From NCBI GenBank assembly GCA_947396885.1, contig OX377204.1, positions 26,357,706 to 26,421,705 of the forward strand: DNA of 64,000 bases, given 5' to 3'. This DNA is from Heligmosomoides polygyrus polygyrus (Eukaryota > Nematoda > Chromadorea > Rhabditida > Heligmosomidae). Made by a program: the position numbers and the translations under genes. This document shows positions 13,101 through 24,683 of the stretch, piece after piece (position 1 is the stretch's first letter; every line of letters starts with the position of its first letter). Under the pieces are notes generated by a model. It ran no database searches. It saw only the letters and a list, made by a program, of their open reading frames with translations, and was not told the origin of the DNA.

Positions 13101-16100
13101 AATATACGGGCATATGATGGAGCACCATGAAGCCTGAGGTTCACTAAAGGCAGCGCCATGCCTTTGCACCAAGATATTGTTGGTGTTCTTGAGATGTGGT
13201 GCAATTTTCGTCCACATAGAGTTGTTCAATTATAAGCAAAACTTGTTCCATAAGGAGCATCTGATCATTTCCTGTAGTGCTAACCGCCTACCAGAAGAAA
13301 GTTTCTAGACTCATACAGCCTTAAATTTTTGCGGAAGTGAAGAGCAGCCATGACTAATCAATGGCCCCCATATTCTCTTAGAACCAGAATAGGTCTTGAG
13401 CACCTTCTTTGGAGTTTGCTAATGATACTTCTTGAGCAGATTTCGGTCAAGGTTTTACATGGATTAATAAGTGGATAGGGTACATGTCGTACAGGTGAGC
13501 AACATTGGTAGGTGGGAACGCCTAAACCAATCAGACCGCATTGAATGGGCATACCATTCAGAGAGAGCATGTAGAGTTGGTACACTGGTGGGCTGGCATG
13601 TGTTCGGTCTGTGCTCTGTTTGGTTATCGTTGGCTGGCGCACTCCCATCTACCAGTGCTGCTCACCTACGCGACATGTACCACTAATGGTTTAATGTTAA
13701 GAAAGCATGTCTCTTTATGTTTTATCAAATTTTGCTAAGAATCAACACCAATCTATGAAGGATACCTGCTAAAAGTTCTGCGCAAGTAAAAATGCAGCAA
13801 AAGTTCCTTACGCCATTTTGACGCGCTCTTAATCGAATGGCGGACATGTGTCATTTCCGTTTTCATGTTCCGTATTCCGGTTTCCAGCCATATTTGAGAA
13901 CTTTTCCTTGTTTGTCCTTTTTCCAACAAAAAATCCTACATCTTAGAGTCAGGAATACTCGTATGTGCAGAAAGAAAAAAACATAAATAAAGACCTTCAT
14001 ATTTAGCCTGACCTACGGAGGAGCATTTATTACGAGGAAAAAATTGTCCTCATTTTTTAAGCTTAATCTCTTTAAACCATTGTAATCTTTCCTATATTAG
14101 AATTGATGGAACTGGAACTTTTACGTCAACGGAGCCACATGATTGTGTTCGCAGTTTGCTCACAATTCTTATGTGAAATATAGTGAGCCGAATATGGGAG
14201 ATCTGTCAGAGAATTGAAATATAGTGAAAACGGTACGGTAATGCTCGACCACACGCTAAGAAATCGACGATAGAGAAACTGAGAAAATTTGCCACGTAAA
14301 ATCTTACCCACCTAGTCTAGTCTGCAGAGAAAAATCTCAAAATAAGGTCTTTGTGATATCCTTTAAATGGCCATGCCATGAAGGCTAAACAATAAACCAC
14401 AATTGGAACGGACTTCCACGAGCTTATCCGACTCAACAGTGAAAAGTTCAGTGTTGAGTAACCGGACCTAATGGTATTATTAGCAAAGATATGTAGATTC
14501 TGAAAGTTTCTATTCTATTTTCTAGTTTTTATTGCTACTCTATGTAGCTTCTTTTTAGTCTGCATATCTCGGCCGAAATTCCGCATAGCGTTTGCGTTAT
14601 TCACTATTTTTGCTCTACCCTCAACCGAAGCGAGAGCTTTTCGAGGTGCAGACTATTGGTTCAATGATTATAAAAAGGTTACCGAGTTCGGAAGAATACG
14701 TGAATGTTTAGACAACTCCTGAAATTGATGGTATGACAATCGTTGAATCCCGTACTTTTCAAACAATGCAGCAGTTTGCAGGCGTTCACCAATGCCTGAA
14801 GTGTTCACACCATAGTGAGGGGAGTGAACTGGAGATTTGTTTGTGTGACGCTCTATCCCACAAAAAACTGGCTTTGGTAATACTTTGAAAAACTACTCTC
14901 TATATTTTAAGTTAATCTTCTATAGCTGCTCTAAATTTTCAGATAAAAGGTGCTATTTTCCAAGCATTTAAATGTGCATTAAACATTTTTGGGTACTCTT
15001 ATCTAGCTGAAATACTATTTCCACTTTTGCCATTTCCTCAGCGAAGTTCGATTGTCTTTGGGAGATGACTTCGTAATCACCGGTTGACGTGCCGCCTTAT
15101 CAGCCTTGACGCCGGCCGCTTATACGTAAAGATGCTGTTTCTGAGCCGTAAATGCTGATATGGGTCGGGAAACTTGCCCTGACATAGGTCAGACCAAATT
15201 GTGGACAAACAAGATACGGGGTACCATCTACTCGCTTTACGTCCTTAAACGTTAAATACCAGAGTTACCTAAGGATAAATAGTCAAACATGAAGGTATAC
15301 GAGGTTCATGCATGTTTTGTTGTTATCAAAACTTGGTTGTGTTAGGCATGAAGCATTATGCCGGGAAAAAGAGTGCCGGTTCGGGTCCCGCCTAGCGGTT
15401 TTGATTGCTACGAAACCGAAACCATACTCTCTGCATCAGCCGCTCTGAATAAAAACAAATCTGCAAAGTACGAAAAGGGAAGAAGCTGGAGGCTGCACAA
15501 AGTAGTGGACTGTACGGTAAACAATAGTGCCGCCATGGTGTCCTACAATTTCACTAATTTCATGCTGCGTCTTCCAAATCATCTCACCTTTTGGAATGAT
15601 CATAGAATTACTTCAACTTTATGCTAAATGTCTTCCCACTTTAGCTATAAAATACTATGAAAGTTATTTCAAATTTTTCCTGTAAGCCTTGCGTGAAATA
15701 TGTGTCGTGTTCCTTTTGCCCGAATAACGATGGTTGCTATTGATGGTACAAATGTTATTCACATGGAGTTGTGCAACAGAGTACTGCAATCAATTTTTTA
15801 CCACTAAGATTGTTGATCTTCTATTTGAAGAAATAATTTCGTGATTCTAAAAGCGCCTAATTTCAGCCAAAGCTAGTGTTCACCTAAACTGCGCGGTCTG
15901 TTTATTCAAAGGAAATCGTCATGCCTTGGCGTTATTTGCGATGCCTCTAATTCAAGGGGGTATCGTGGAGGCCAAACAAGGACAGCAAGTTGGCTTCAGA
16001 TATTTAAGATTGAACGGGGACAGCAAGAAATCTGCTGCCAGCGGGGCTCACTCCGACATCCCGAATACGGGCGAACAACGGTTTACTGACAACACGAACG

Positions 16101-19100
16101 CGATATCCAAAACTTGGGCAATTAAAGCTAAAGGAGACTAGGAGCAAATAAAACTCTTCACAGACAGGAAGTAAGACAGGGAGACGAGCAGTTGAATAGT
16201 GTGTGAAATGAACATATGTTCAATATTCAACTGCTCGAGTTTGTAGAAAGCTAAATCGCATAAACCCTGATCGCACACAAGGTTATTCTCCATGAGGTGC
16301 AGAGCCACTGTTAGGCGCTAAAGGGTCTGGTCGCACTAAATTGCAATATAAGGCGCAATTAGCTGGAGATAACACTTCGCACTAAATCCTCACTCCATGG
16401 CAAAGTCAAAGCGCATCGCAAAAGTGCGTCGGAAAGTGTCGCAGAGAAGTCGCCCACAAGAGAAAGGACCGACAGAGATGCCGAATAATGCTTCTCGCAC
16501 ACCTAAGGCCCTTCTCGCTTCCTAATCAATCGCTAAATAAGCTGCACTAGCAAGTGGATTTGATCAGAAATATGATGGGATCGGACGCGTTCCGCGATAG
16601 ATGAAAGGATTTGCTGGTTTGAATGGGAGCCGGTCTATTAATCGGTGTTAGGTGCACGCGGCAGCCGGCATATCCAATAATGATTCTCACAGTCTCCCTC
16701 TTTTAATCCGTGAACAGTGAAGTTGATGGCTGAGCACTTTTGGTATACGACGACGCGGCAGCAAAGTACGCGGCAGGATGTCTGTTTGCGGTAAACCAGA
16801 AAATGTTCCCATCCTTCAGAGAACAAATGAGCCGGAAAACTTAGTCTTATTTTTAGTTAAATTGAGAAAGCCTTCACAATATCATTATTGAAACATCGGC
16901 TTCATTCTTCAGCCTCCTCGAACAACGGAGATTAAGATCGCACCACTTGAGCGAACAATAACAGAGTATTCTTCCAAATAATTATTCGTCAAGCTTCGTA
17001 ATCTCTTGTCAACGAGTCCGTGGAGTAGAGTTTTTGTGAAAAGGGCAATAGTTTCGTACCAAACTAATGCTCGGCCAGCACCTTTGCTGGAAGAGCACTC
17101 TTTCTAAGTGTCTAATATTAGTTCTTTTTTTCTTCGTGACTTAGCTCAGTTTGAAAATAGTGCGCCATAGTTGATGAATGGTTTCAGTGGTGGCCATTTC
17201 AACCCGGCCGTGACGTGGGCAGTGGCCGCGACTGGCAAGATGCCGATCTTCCACGTGCCGTTCTACTGGTTTGCCCAACTACTCGGAGGATTCTGCGGCT
17301 CGCTATATTCAGTTGTAAGACGCTTATTCAGATGCAGTTAGAGGCAATAGCCATTCTTTCGCCTTTCCAGCTGATTATGACGCAGAAGCAGTTGGATTCT
17401 TCATATGCCGGCGCCACATTACTCAACCCGGACAACAAGTGGTGGGAGGTAAGCACACCCAACCTTCCGTATGGAATACACTACGCATTCAGGGTCTAAA
17501 AAATGTATACCCTGGTTGAAAGGGCTTTATTTTTTGTTCGTTCAGCTGATTGAATGACCAATTTACGGAAGAAAGTATAAAGCAAAGTATGCATGAAAAA
17601 GCAGGCTGTGTAAAATGGTGGGATATCGCGATTCGCTAACGCAGCATTATTTCCATATAGAATACCGCAACATTTCTAGTTTTTAGCCTTACTGGCCATT
17701 CTCCTACAATTTTGCTAACATCTAGTAGTGCCTGTTTTTTCCCGGAACAGGTGCCAGGACCGAGAAAAGTATCAGGTCGTTGCATATGAAATGGCCAATT
17801 TTGAGACCTCAATTCCTGGGATATTTTTCGTGGCTATGTATATACCCTTTTCAGGAACTGTCTATAGTTTCTGAAAACGCAGGGTCTCCACTTTTATAAA
17901 ATTTATAACTCATGTGACATAATTGCCTCATTTCGAGTTTTTGACGTCGTTTTTGCGGTTTGAGTCAAAGCGATATGCGGGTGCTCTACATATTTGAATG
18001 GCAAAGTGGACATAACGCCGCAACCGCAATTCGTAACATCAACACTGCATTTGGGAAGGATTTCTCTAAGGAACGCACAATTCTCTACTGAATCGAAAGG
18101 TTTCGATCTGGAGATGAAAGTCTCGAAGATGAGGACCAGGCAGGCCGCCGCCACTCCTTAATGACGTCTCATCTCAAAGCCATGGTGGGAGCGGATCCGC
18201 GTCCAACTGTGAGAGAGCTAGCAGAGCATTTCGGTGTTGACTGCAGCACTATCAGTTGCCACTTAGATGCGATCGGAAAAGCGAAGAAATTGGATGAATG
18301 GATTCCGGGCAAGCAGGTGCTGAAGCGCCACGACACCTGTGTTTCCATAAGGCTGCGCAATCTAAGGGAACCTGATTTGGAAAGATCGTGACATGCGACA
18401 AAAAATGAATTCTTTATGACAATCGTCAGCACAACAAGAATGAGAGCCTCAGGAAAATGCCGAAACCAAGTCTACATCCAAAGAAGACCACGGTGACCGT
18501 ATGGTGGAGGATGGCTGGCGTAATCCATTACAAGTTCTTGAAGGCTGGAGAGACTACTACAGCGGAGAAGTGCTGTGCCGAAGTTGAAGTGATGCAGCAG
18601 AAGTTTATTGAAAAGCAGTCCAGGAGGCCCAATCCACTGCATAACAATGCGCGTCCGCACGTTGCAAAAATTGTTGTCCAGAAACTGAATGAATTGGGAT
18701 ACGAAACTCTGCCACATGAAGCACATTCACCAGATCTGCTGTCCCCTAACGATTACCATTTTTCAAAAATTTAGATCGCCATGTGAAGGATGAAAATTCA
18801 GCTGCCAAGATGATGTCCCAAATGACTTCTTATGTTCTATTAGTTGTCGTAGTTCTGGTTTTCAGAAAGATATGATGTCTAAGCTATTTTAACGTTGGGA
18901 AAAGTGTCCTAATGGTAATGGTGTTTATTTCGATTAATAAAGTTGCTTCCAAGCAAGCTTATGCTCCGTCAAAGTTTTCAGTCAAAATTGGCCATTTCAT
19001 ATGCAAAGACCTAGTATATAGGTAGCTTTTCTCGCCCAGGCCTGCGAAATGTTTCCTCCAACAGGGTCACTGAATTCGTACCAGACGTGTCTAATAGGAA

Positions 19101-20331
19101 TAAACAACCGAATAATTGATCGGATGGCCATAGCACGCCATTGCATAGGACCAAAATGCACGCAAATTGTCCCCACGTCATCTCGAAGCAGAATGCGCTG
19201 CGCACTCCACAAAGGGATTCATACAATTTCGAACTTTTGGTGAGTCAGCCTCCAAGCTGTATGACAGTGAAATTCATGGATTGTGACAGAATTGCCCAAT
19301 GGTTAGAGTCCACCACCATTTGTTGCACCAGTCACACGATCGTACCATTGCCATCAGGATGGCGATTGATGATGGATGAGCGGACTACTCTGCTACACAT
19401 TTCTCTGTTACCAAAGCTATGTTTGCGCTAAATTCATGCAATATTCTATATAGCGACTTCAAAGAAGTTGGATTTACACTATATTTGCATGTGAATTAAA
19501 CATAGTACACTGTGGAGGTGCACGGCGCAGTCTCAACACTAAAAAAACTGAAGATAACGCCAAAAGGCTTTACTGCAGCTGAAAATGTGAGAATTTCATG
19601 ACCACTCAAGCAGTTTTTTGAGACTCTACTCCTTTACTTCTGGCATGATGAATTTGACGTGTAAATCGTCAATTGATGAACTTTCACGTTTATCCAGACT
19701 CTGCGCCTCGGAAAAGTAGTGAATCTCCTTGTTCTCGGAAAGGGCAAAATAAAGTAGTACCTACATAGTGAAGGAGCATGCACGGGAACAAACGAGAAAA
19801 GCCTAGCGGTGACGAGAAATCGTGCCTAAGCACTTTTCTGTGAAAATATCCCCAATGTCTTCGAATATCAGGGCATGATGAGTGAGGCTGTCGTCACCTA
19901 CTTCCTCGTTCATACGATTCTGCTAACCGCTGTCGACACCAACAAGAACATACTCGCTCCGCTGGCTATCGGTCTGACACTCAGCATCGACATTTTCTCA
20001 ACGTGAGCCGATCCATAATGGACCGAATCGATTTGTTGGCACATTGATCAGCTTTAGTGGAGCAATTACGGGAGCTTCGATGAATCCAGCTCGATCGCTG
20101 GGACCCAACATCGTCGGCCAGATCTTCCTCGATCCGAATGCGATCCCAGCACATTTCTGGAGCTACCACTACATCTACTGGGCCGGTCCATTTATGGGCG
20201 CAACCGTCGCCGCCGTTCTTTACAAGTGAGTTTGTCATTGAAAATACGAAATAGCGGACAGCATGCAGTGAGATATCCAATGTATCATCTTCAGACTATT
20301 CGAAGCGCGAGAGGACCGATTGCTCAGATGA
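10177..20331 (+). CDS. Aquaporin gene 1, AQP8-like, seven exons
   Basis: This is a multi-exon major intrinsic protein (water and small-solute channel) gene. Exons that join in frame with GT/AG sites are 10177(?)-10291, 12068-12194, 17188-17314, 17371-17448, 19872-20002, 20052-20225 and 20295-20331. From ATG 10249 the product is 238 residues; the first exon is open leftwards to an acceptor-like ATTCAG before 10177, so the true start may lie in an unseen upstream exon. Visible motifs are AEFLGDFTFVFVG (membrane segment 1), GHISGGHFNPAVT (first NPA box), GASMNPARSLGP (second NPA box) and a hydrophilic C-terminus REDRLLR. Inferred filter residues are His in ALAHG, Ile in LAPLAIG, Ala three before NPA, and Arg after it: H-I-A-R, as in AQP8/TIP-type channels, which often also pass ammonia or peroxide. 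Introns carry an inverted repeat, MITEs and a mariner. It is convergent with aquaporin gene 2. Confidence 0.93.
10783..11950. repeat. Long inverted repeat (two arms of about 445 bp) in aquaporin intron 1
   Basis: Arms 10783-11229 and 11508-11950 are near-identical reverse complements, separated by a loop of about 280 bp. The outer ends read ATTCATTCATTCATTTGG and complement, and the inner ends read GCCTTTGCGCCC and complement. Open frames in the two arms are the same sequence read from opposite sides. The loop holds a tRNA-like sequence. No clear target duplication or transposase is seen, so it could be a foldback element or a local inverted duplication. If transcribed with the aquaporin pre-mRNA it would form a very long hairpin. 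Confidence 0.85.
11270..11340 (+). tRNA. tRNA-like sequence, probable pseudo-tRNA (GGA loop triplet)
   Basis: A 71-nt cloverleaf can be drawn. The acceptor stem is GCGCCGG/CTGGCGC (7 pairs, one G-U), the D stem GTGT/ACAT, and the anticodon stem has 4 pairs plus a mismatch. The 7-nt loop is CCGGAAA, the variable loop has 4 nt, and the T arm is GCGGGTTCGAGTCCCGC. The loop triplet GGA would read serine codons, but serine tRNAs need a long variable arm, which is missing, and the universal U33 is C. It is therefore more likely a tRNA-derived pseudogene or SINE head than a working tRNA. A related but worse fragment lies near 15360-15420. Confidence 0.5.
13455..13690. mobile_element. MITE with imperfect ~50-bp terminal inverted repeats
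   Basis: The left arm GTACATGTCGTACAGGTGAGC and the right arm GCTCACCTACGCGACATGTAC are complementary over about 50 bp, with a few mismatches and continuing GGTAGGTGGGA/TCCCATCTACC. There is no coding capacity. Family and target duplication are unclear. Confidence 0.6.
16185..16236. repeat. Short hairpin
   Basis: GAGCAGTTGAATA and TATTCAACTGCTC (with small differences) flank a centre of about 25 bp. It is a stand-alone stem-loop inside the aquaporin intron with no assigned role. Confidence 0.55.
17772..19014 (+). mobile_element. Hsmar1/bandit-like mariner, full length but inactive
   Basis: A 1243-bp element lies between TA dinucleotides (17770-17771 and 19015-19016). Its terminal inverted repeats start TCAGGTCGTTGCATATGAAA and, on the other end, CTAGGTCTTTGCATATGAAA. 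The length is canonical for mariner. It sits in intron 4 of aquaporin gene 1, in the same direction, and carries a broken transposase gene (separate entry). Confidence 0.88.
17975..18890 (+). pseudogene. Mariner transposase, Hsmar1/cecropia-type, broken
   Basis: Pieces in different frames follow the expected order of a DD34D mariner transposase. The N-terminal part has NINTAFGKDFS and FRSGDESLEDED. The helix-turn-helix linker has ADPRPTVRELAEHFGVD and IGKAKKLDEWIPG. The catalytic core has VTCDKK*ILYDN, LHPKKTTVTVWW, IHYKFLKAGETTT and LNELGYETLPHE, ending SPDLLSPNDYHF. Several stops and frameshifts break it. The second catalytic aspartate (HDNARPH in the family) is Asn here (HNNARPH, about 18643-18660). 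The nearest relatives by memory are vertebrate Hsmar1 and hookworm bandit, an assignment from motif recognition only. Confidence 0.88.
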
Positions 20332-20627
20332 TTGACCTACAGTCTTTCCTTCTGTTACTTTCATATCATTTTCGCCTACATCGATTCCACTTGAATTCAG
20401 GAATAAATCTCTATTTATTGTTCGGACAGTATGACCCGGAAATCCATAAGAACAGGAGCCCATGTGCACGTTTCAACTAATAGAATAACGAGAAATCGAG
20501 AAAAAGACGAGAAATCGGATTAAAAATTTATAATGCATCCGTTACTCTTCCAAATTCTCCAAGATAGAATGGAAAGCTTTCTTATCTCCTAGATCAGGTT
20601 AAAAACATCAGTCTTGTTATACACATC

Positions 20628-20768
20628 TGGTGCTGGATTCATCAACCGCTTATCGCCGTTTAACGGTGCAGATACCGCCAAACCTCTGATACGACATTTA
20701 CTTAGCATCAGGTTTGGCGGTATTTTCACCGCTAGAGGGTGGTAAGCGGTTGATGAATCTGGTCCCAG
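20628..20768. mobile_element. GGATTCATCAACCGCTTA-type MITE
   Basis: About 141 bp with inverted ends GGATTCATCAACCGCTTA and TAAGCGGTTGATGAATC and an internal palindrome-like core (GGCGGTAT/ATACCGCC). It belongs with the other GGATTCAT-ended MITEs at 40183, 46085 and 57780. It lies just 3' of aquaporin gene 1. Confidence 0.72.
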
Positions 20769-20938
20769 AGTGAAAATCGGTACTTGAGCACTTAGCTTTT
20801 TTTGACACCGTAATACTGAATGATCGATTAAATTCTTGACGATATTGCGTCGGTACGATTAAAGTTATTTTCTATCACAATAATGCTTGGTTGCCCAAGT
20901 TTGAGGTATTTAATACCCATTGGACCACCAACTATGTA

Positions 20939-22198
20939 TTAGGTTGGAAAAAAGTCTCTTCACACTTCGAAATTTTTTTTACCCTTCCCCTTGTAAACGC
21001 ACTAGCCAATGTTGATTGCTGATTTCGTAATCCTATCACACTTGTCTACCGTTCGACCGCAGACACAGGTTAAGACTCTTCTTGTAATTCGTTATCCATC
21101 CAATCTTCCGAATTCAATGCCAGATCTACCTCATGGCCGTTTTCAGCACGGCATTCTTCAAGAATTCATTAAAGAATCCACAGCACGTCAGGCAGCAGAC
21201 CAAATTAACCACATATATGGCCTGGGATCTACTACTCATCGCGCCTGTTATGAGTGGTTCGGAAAGCCTTTAAAGGGAAATTATTCACTGAGGGCAAAGC
21301 ATGGTCAGGAAGGCCAACTGGATTGGACGACAGTGAACTACACCATCTTCTTCGTACCGATAGTTGGCAGACGACACGTCAGCTGGCAGAGAAGCTCGAA
21401 GTGTCTCATAGGATAGTGGGGATCCATCTGAAGAATCTTGGCTTTCATGGAAATTTGGAGCTTGGATTCCACATGCCCTGTCAGACACTCAGAAAGGTCG
21501 ACGGCTCTCCATCGCTGCTTCTCTTCTGTCCAGATAAGGAAGAAAATCGTTTCTTCCGCGGATTGTGACAGGCGAAGAGTCCTGGGTTCTGTGTGCCAAC
21601 TTCCGAGGAAAAGGCAATGGGTACAAAAGGGAGAGAGCCCTAAGTCTGATCTCAAGCCCAATGTTCACGAACGGAAGATTCTCTTGAGTGTTTGGTGGAT
21701 ATCAGAGGAGTGATTTATCGGCAAACTCTCAGAAGTGGAGAGACACTTACTGCTGTCACATACTGCGGCCAACTCCACAAAGTCGTCGCAACTCTCCAAG
21801 AAAACGGGCCGGAGAAGTCGAAGGTGATGATTCTGCATGACAACGCAAAGTGACATGTTGCAAGACTCACAAGAGAAACAATAAAGGGGATGGGCTGGGA
21901 GGTAATGCCACATCCACCGTATAGCCCTGATCTCGCCCCTACCGACTACCATCTCTTCCGTGCTCTCAAGCAAGAAATTGGAGAGAAATATTTTGGAACG
22001 GATGAAGACCTCAAAAATTGGATTTATCAATGGTTCGACTCCAGAACTGCAGTATTTTAAGCGAGAGGAATTGGAAAATCACCCAGTCTTTGGAGAAGTG
22101 TAGTAGAACAAAATAGAGTTTATCTCAATTGATTTGACTTTGTAGTTGTGAAGTAATAAATCTTTGAAAAAAATGAAAAGACTTTTTTTCCAACCTAA
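20939..22198 (+). mobile_element. Mariner element with TTAGGTTGG ends, inactive
   Basis: A 1260-bp element lies between TA target duplications (20937-20938, 22199-22200). The inverted ends are TTAGGTTGGAAAAAAGTCT and TTAGGTTGGAAAAAAAGTC. It lies in the space between the two convergent aquaporin genes. The inner coding region is frameshifted and has stops. Confidence 0.88.
21130..22125 (+). pseudogene. Mariner transposase, broken
   Basis: Successive frame pieces read QEFIKESTARQAADQINHIY, RPTGLDDSELHHLLRTD, TTRQLAEKLEVSHRIV, PRKRQWVQKGESPKSDLKP, HERKILLSVWW, VILHDNAK-like, [20 protein letters not shown] and YHLFRALKQEIGEKYFG. These are the helix-turn-helix and DD34D catalytic blocks in the right order. 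The family Arg after HDNA is replaced by a stop (MILHDNAK*HVA, about 21850), and there are at least three frameshifts. It is a different mariner lineage from the copy at 17772. Confidence 0.85.
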
Positions 22199-22701
22199 TA
22201 TCATGGTGTCGCCTGAGAACCAAACCCACGTCGCGGGCGATCATTCCACCAATAAACCACAAAATATCCACAATACTCAGTTAACGCTGATTATGTGAGT
22301 ATCCCGCATAGATCATAAGTTTAGAGGTCCTTTATGCTACAAGAAAAGGAGAGCTGTCTCAGTAGAAGAAGGTATTGTCTAAAGCTCTAAACCTGAAGAA
22401 AGGCCATGAAGACTTTTTGAGAGACTTAACAATTAGGTTATGGGAAACATTCTCCAATACCCTATTCTATAAAAGATGCTCCAATCCCAGAACTTGGCCT
22501 ACTCATTGTGCTAAGAATTCCATCGCAGACCAGGGCCCACCGTTGTTCGACGACAACAACACTGAATTCCTCTTCTGCGTGAGCAAGTAAAAAGGCGCAC
22601 TTCATACCAAAGGGACAAGCAATTTGCCCTACAGATATAGGTATTCAATGCCGGACGTGCTTTCTCAAGAAATGGTGAAGTTTCTAACATTCCAGCACAT
22701 A

Positions 22702-23538
22702 GAAAACGTTAGAAATAACAACACATAATAAAATATAACATTTTTATATACAAAATGTCAACAATGATCTAGCGAACAGAATAGCGTCGCCTGTATTATA
22801 TATGGACTTCTTTGCTGCGAGTTTGAGCGAAGACGACGACCAAAGGCATCGACGGTGCTCCGCGTCGATTTCGTTCTATGCTTTGACTTTCAGTGAATTG
22901 ATACCTTTGTGCATTCAACTTGTAGATGAGTTACATACTCTTCAAGAAGTGCTCCAAAGTGCTAATTCTGACGGGAACCCCACTGCAAGGAAGGCGCATC
23001 CGGCCAGTATCATGGTTTGTGCATTCATCACAAGCGTCTCTCGTTCGCGTGGATACAGGAGTGAAAATAAATCAGTAGAACTATCTGTATTGATATCCTA
23101 AAAAAGCGACTGGTTCCTTGGCTCGAATCCCATCTCGACAGTAAGCCGTGTATCTCCCAGCAGGATTAGACTCCTGCGCAGAGTCGAGGATTGTTCAGGG
23201 CTGTGGTGCCGCGCCAACTTGGAGGACTTCATTTCGGCAGAGGAATGACCTCTGGTATAGAACGGTTTTAAACCCGCTGAATCTTTCTATATGAGAGGTT
23301 TTGGAGAACAAGGCTTCCGCTGCTTCCCAAAATATCAGTAAAGGATGATCTGGTCAAAGCATGGAACGAAATCGACGCGGACTACTTGCGGCGTACCGTC
23401 GATGCCTTTCCTCGGCGTCTTCGCCCCTGCATTCGCAGCAAAGAAGTTGACATTTTGTATATAAACACGATAAATTTTATGACGTGTTGTTACTTTTAAC
23501 GTTTACGTTTAGTGCGTCAATACTTTTTACGCACCCTG
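22702..23538. mobile_element. Tc1-like remnants in inverted arrangement
   Basis: The right part (+ strand, about 23110-23470) reads as a decayed Tc1-class transposase C-terminus: SQQD, CRANLEDFISAEEW, VKDDLVKAWNEIDADYLRR, TVDAFPRRLRPCIRSK. It is followed by a terminal repeat ending GTAAAAAGTATTGACGC (reverse strand) and GCACCCTG next to TA (23539-23540). The left part (22702-22890) is an inverted copy of the same C-terminal end, including TATATACAAAATGTCAAC and GCATCGACGGT. The result is a composite with the same transposase tail facing both ways; the left TIR tip is lost. Confidence 0.68.
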
Positions 23539-23540
23539 TA

Positions 23541-24680
23541 GGTGCTTGCCACCTAATCAGCTCTAAAAATTTATTTGGTCATAGTTTTATGTAAAGCTTT
23601 GTAATGTTTTATAAATTTCTTGAAGCTAAAGAAGCCCAAAAAATGCATTGGAGAACGACCTACCTCTCTTTTGAGTTTTTCCAGAACTTTCAAAAGCTAT
23701 TCTTTAAAATGTGGTTGAGAGGTTTAAATAAATGATCATTTACTGAGCATAATCACAGAGTAGTAAACAATGAACCTGTTTTTAGCCATTGACCAAAGCA
23801 TTACTTTTAATTTTCTGGTGAATAGTTAGTACATGCAATTGTTGCCAAACAACGAGCAATGCATATCGAGACGCATTGTTGAATACAAGAAAGCAAAAAC
23901 ATATTTCGAAAGGACTCTAATGGACAACCAGAATCTTTAGGGCCCAAACTAGAGCAGTGTTCACTACGAAACAATCCATGCCGTTAAATGGATGTTTATT
24001 AGCCACAGTTCGGCAATGAGAGCACATAAAAAGGATACGTACAGCACAATTTCTTTAAGAAATACAGTAAAATTGGTCTCATACAAGAAGCAATCGCTGA
24101 GTTTCACGCGCGAATGTGTTAGCTACAAGTATTGTGAGTTGCCTTTGAATAGGATAGTAATGAAAGATATCCAAGCTTCTTGTTTCAATTCTGCCAGTCT
24201 ATAGCATACGGTTGCTTTTAGCGAATATCAACCTAAAAATCAGTCAGGAATCGGAAGCAACAGTTTTGTCAGTAGTAAAAAGTGGACTTCTTGACTATGC
24301 CCACAGCACAGAGGGGCTATATGAACGAGTGCATGTCAGTTTAATGCTTTGATTCAGTTTATAATCAAATTAGGAGCTGATGAAGCTGATTTTTTAAATT
24401 GCCCTTTTAGCACGTCAGAAAAGGCTTCCGTCTAAAAAGTTCAATCGTTGCACAAAACACCGGGGGCACGGAAAGCATATCCCACCACGAATGTGGCATG
24501 TTATGTACGAAACGCATATGCTATTACCAAGGAGTACTGTTCGTAGCCCACCTCAGCCTACAACTACGAGCTTCTGAAGGAGTAGTGATTCTCATGCTGA
24601 ACACTACATATTCTATTACAAGCGTTTTTCGAGGATCAGTTCAGGGCTTGAAGATAGAAGGAACTAATTGAATTTAATTT
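23541..24680. other. No recognisable gene between the Tc1 remnant and aquaporin gene 2
   Basis: Short open frames only. This should contain the 3' untranslated end of aquaporin gene 2 (- strand), but no polyadenylation signal stands out enough to assign. Confidence 0.5.
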
Positions 24681-24683
24681 CCC

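Larger units (their letters stand above)
12195..17187 (+). other. Large intron 2 of aquaporin gene 1
   Basis: Intron bounded by donor AG|GTTTGT and acceptor GGTTTCAG. Apart from the MITE at 13455, the hairpin at 16185 and a tRNA-like fragment at about 15360, I see no gene. Open frames such as 15358-15627 and 15926-16141 match nothing I know. Confidence 0.7.

Noticed and set aside
15358..15627. 89-codon frame beginning in a tRNA-like fragment
   Set aside because: The first part is a diverged copy of the tRNA-like sequence at 11270 and the rest has no recognisable family.
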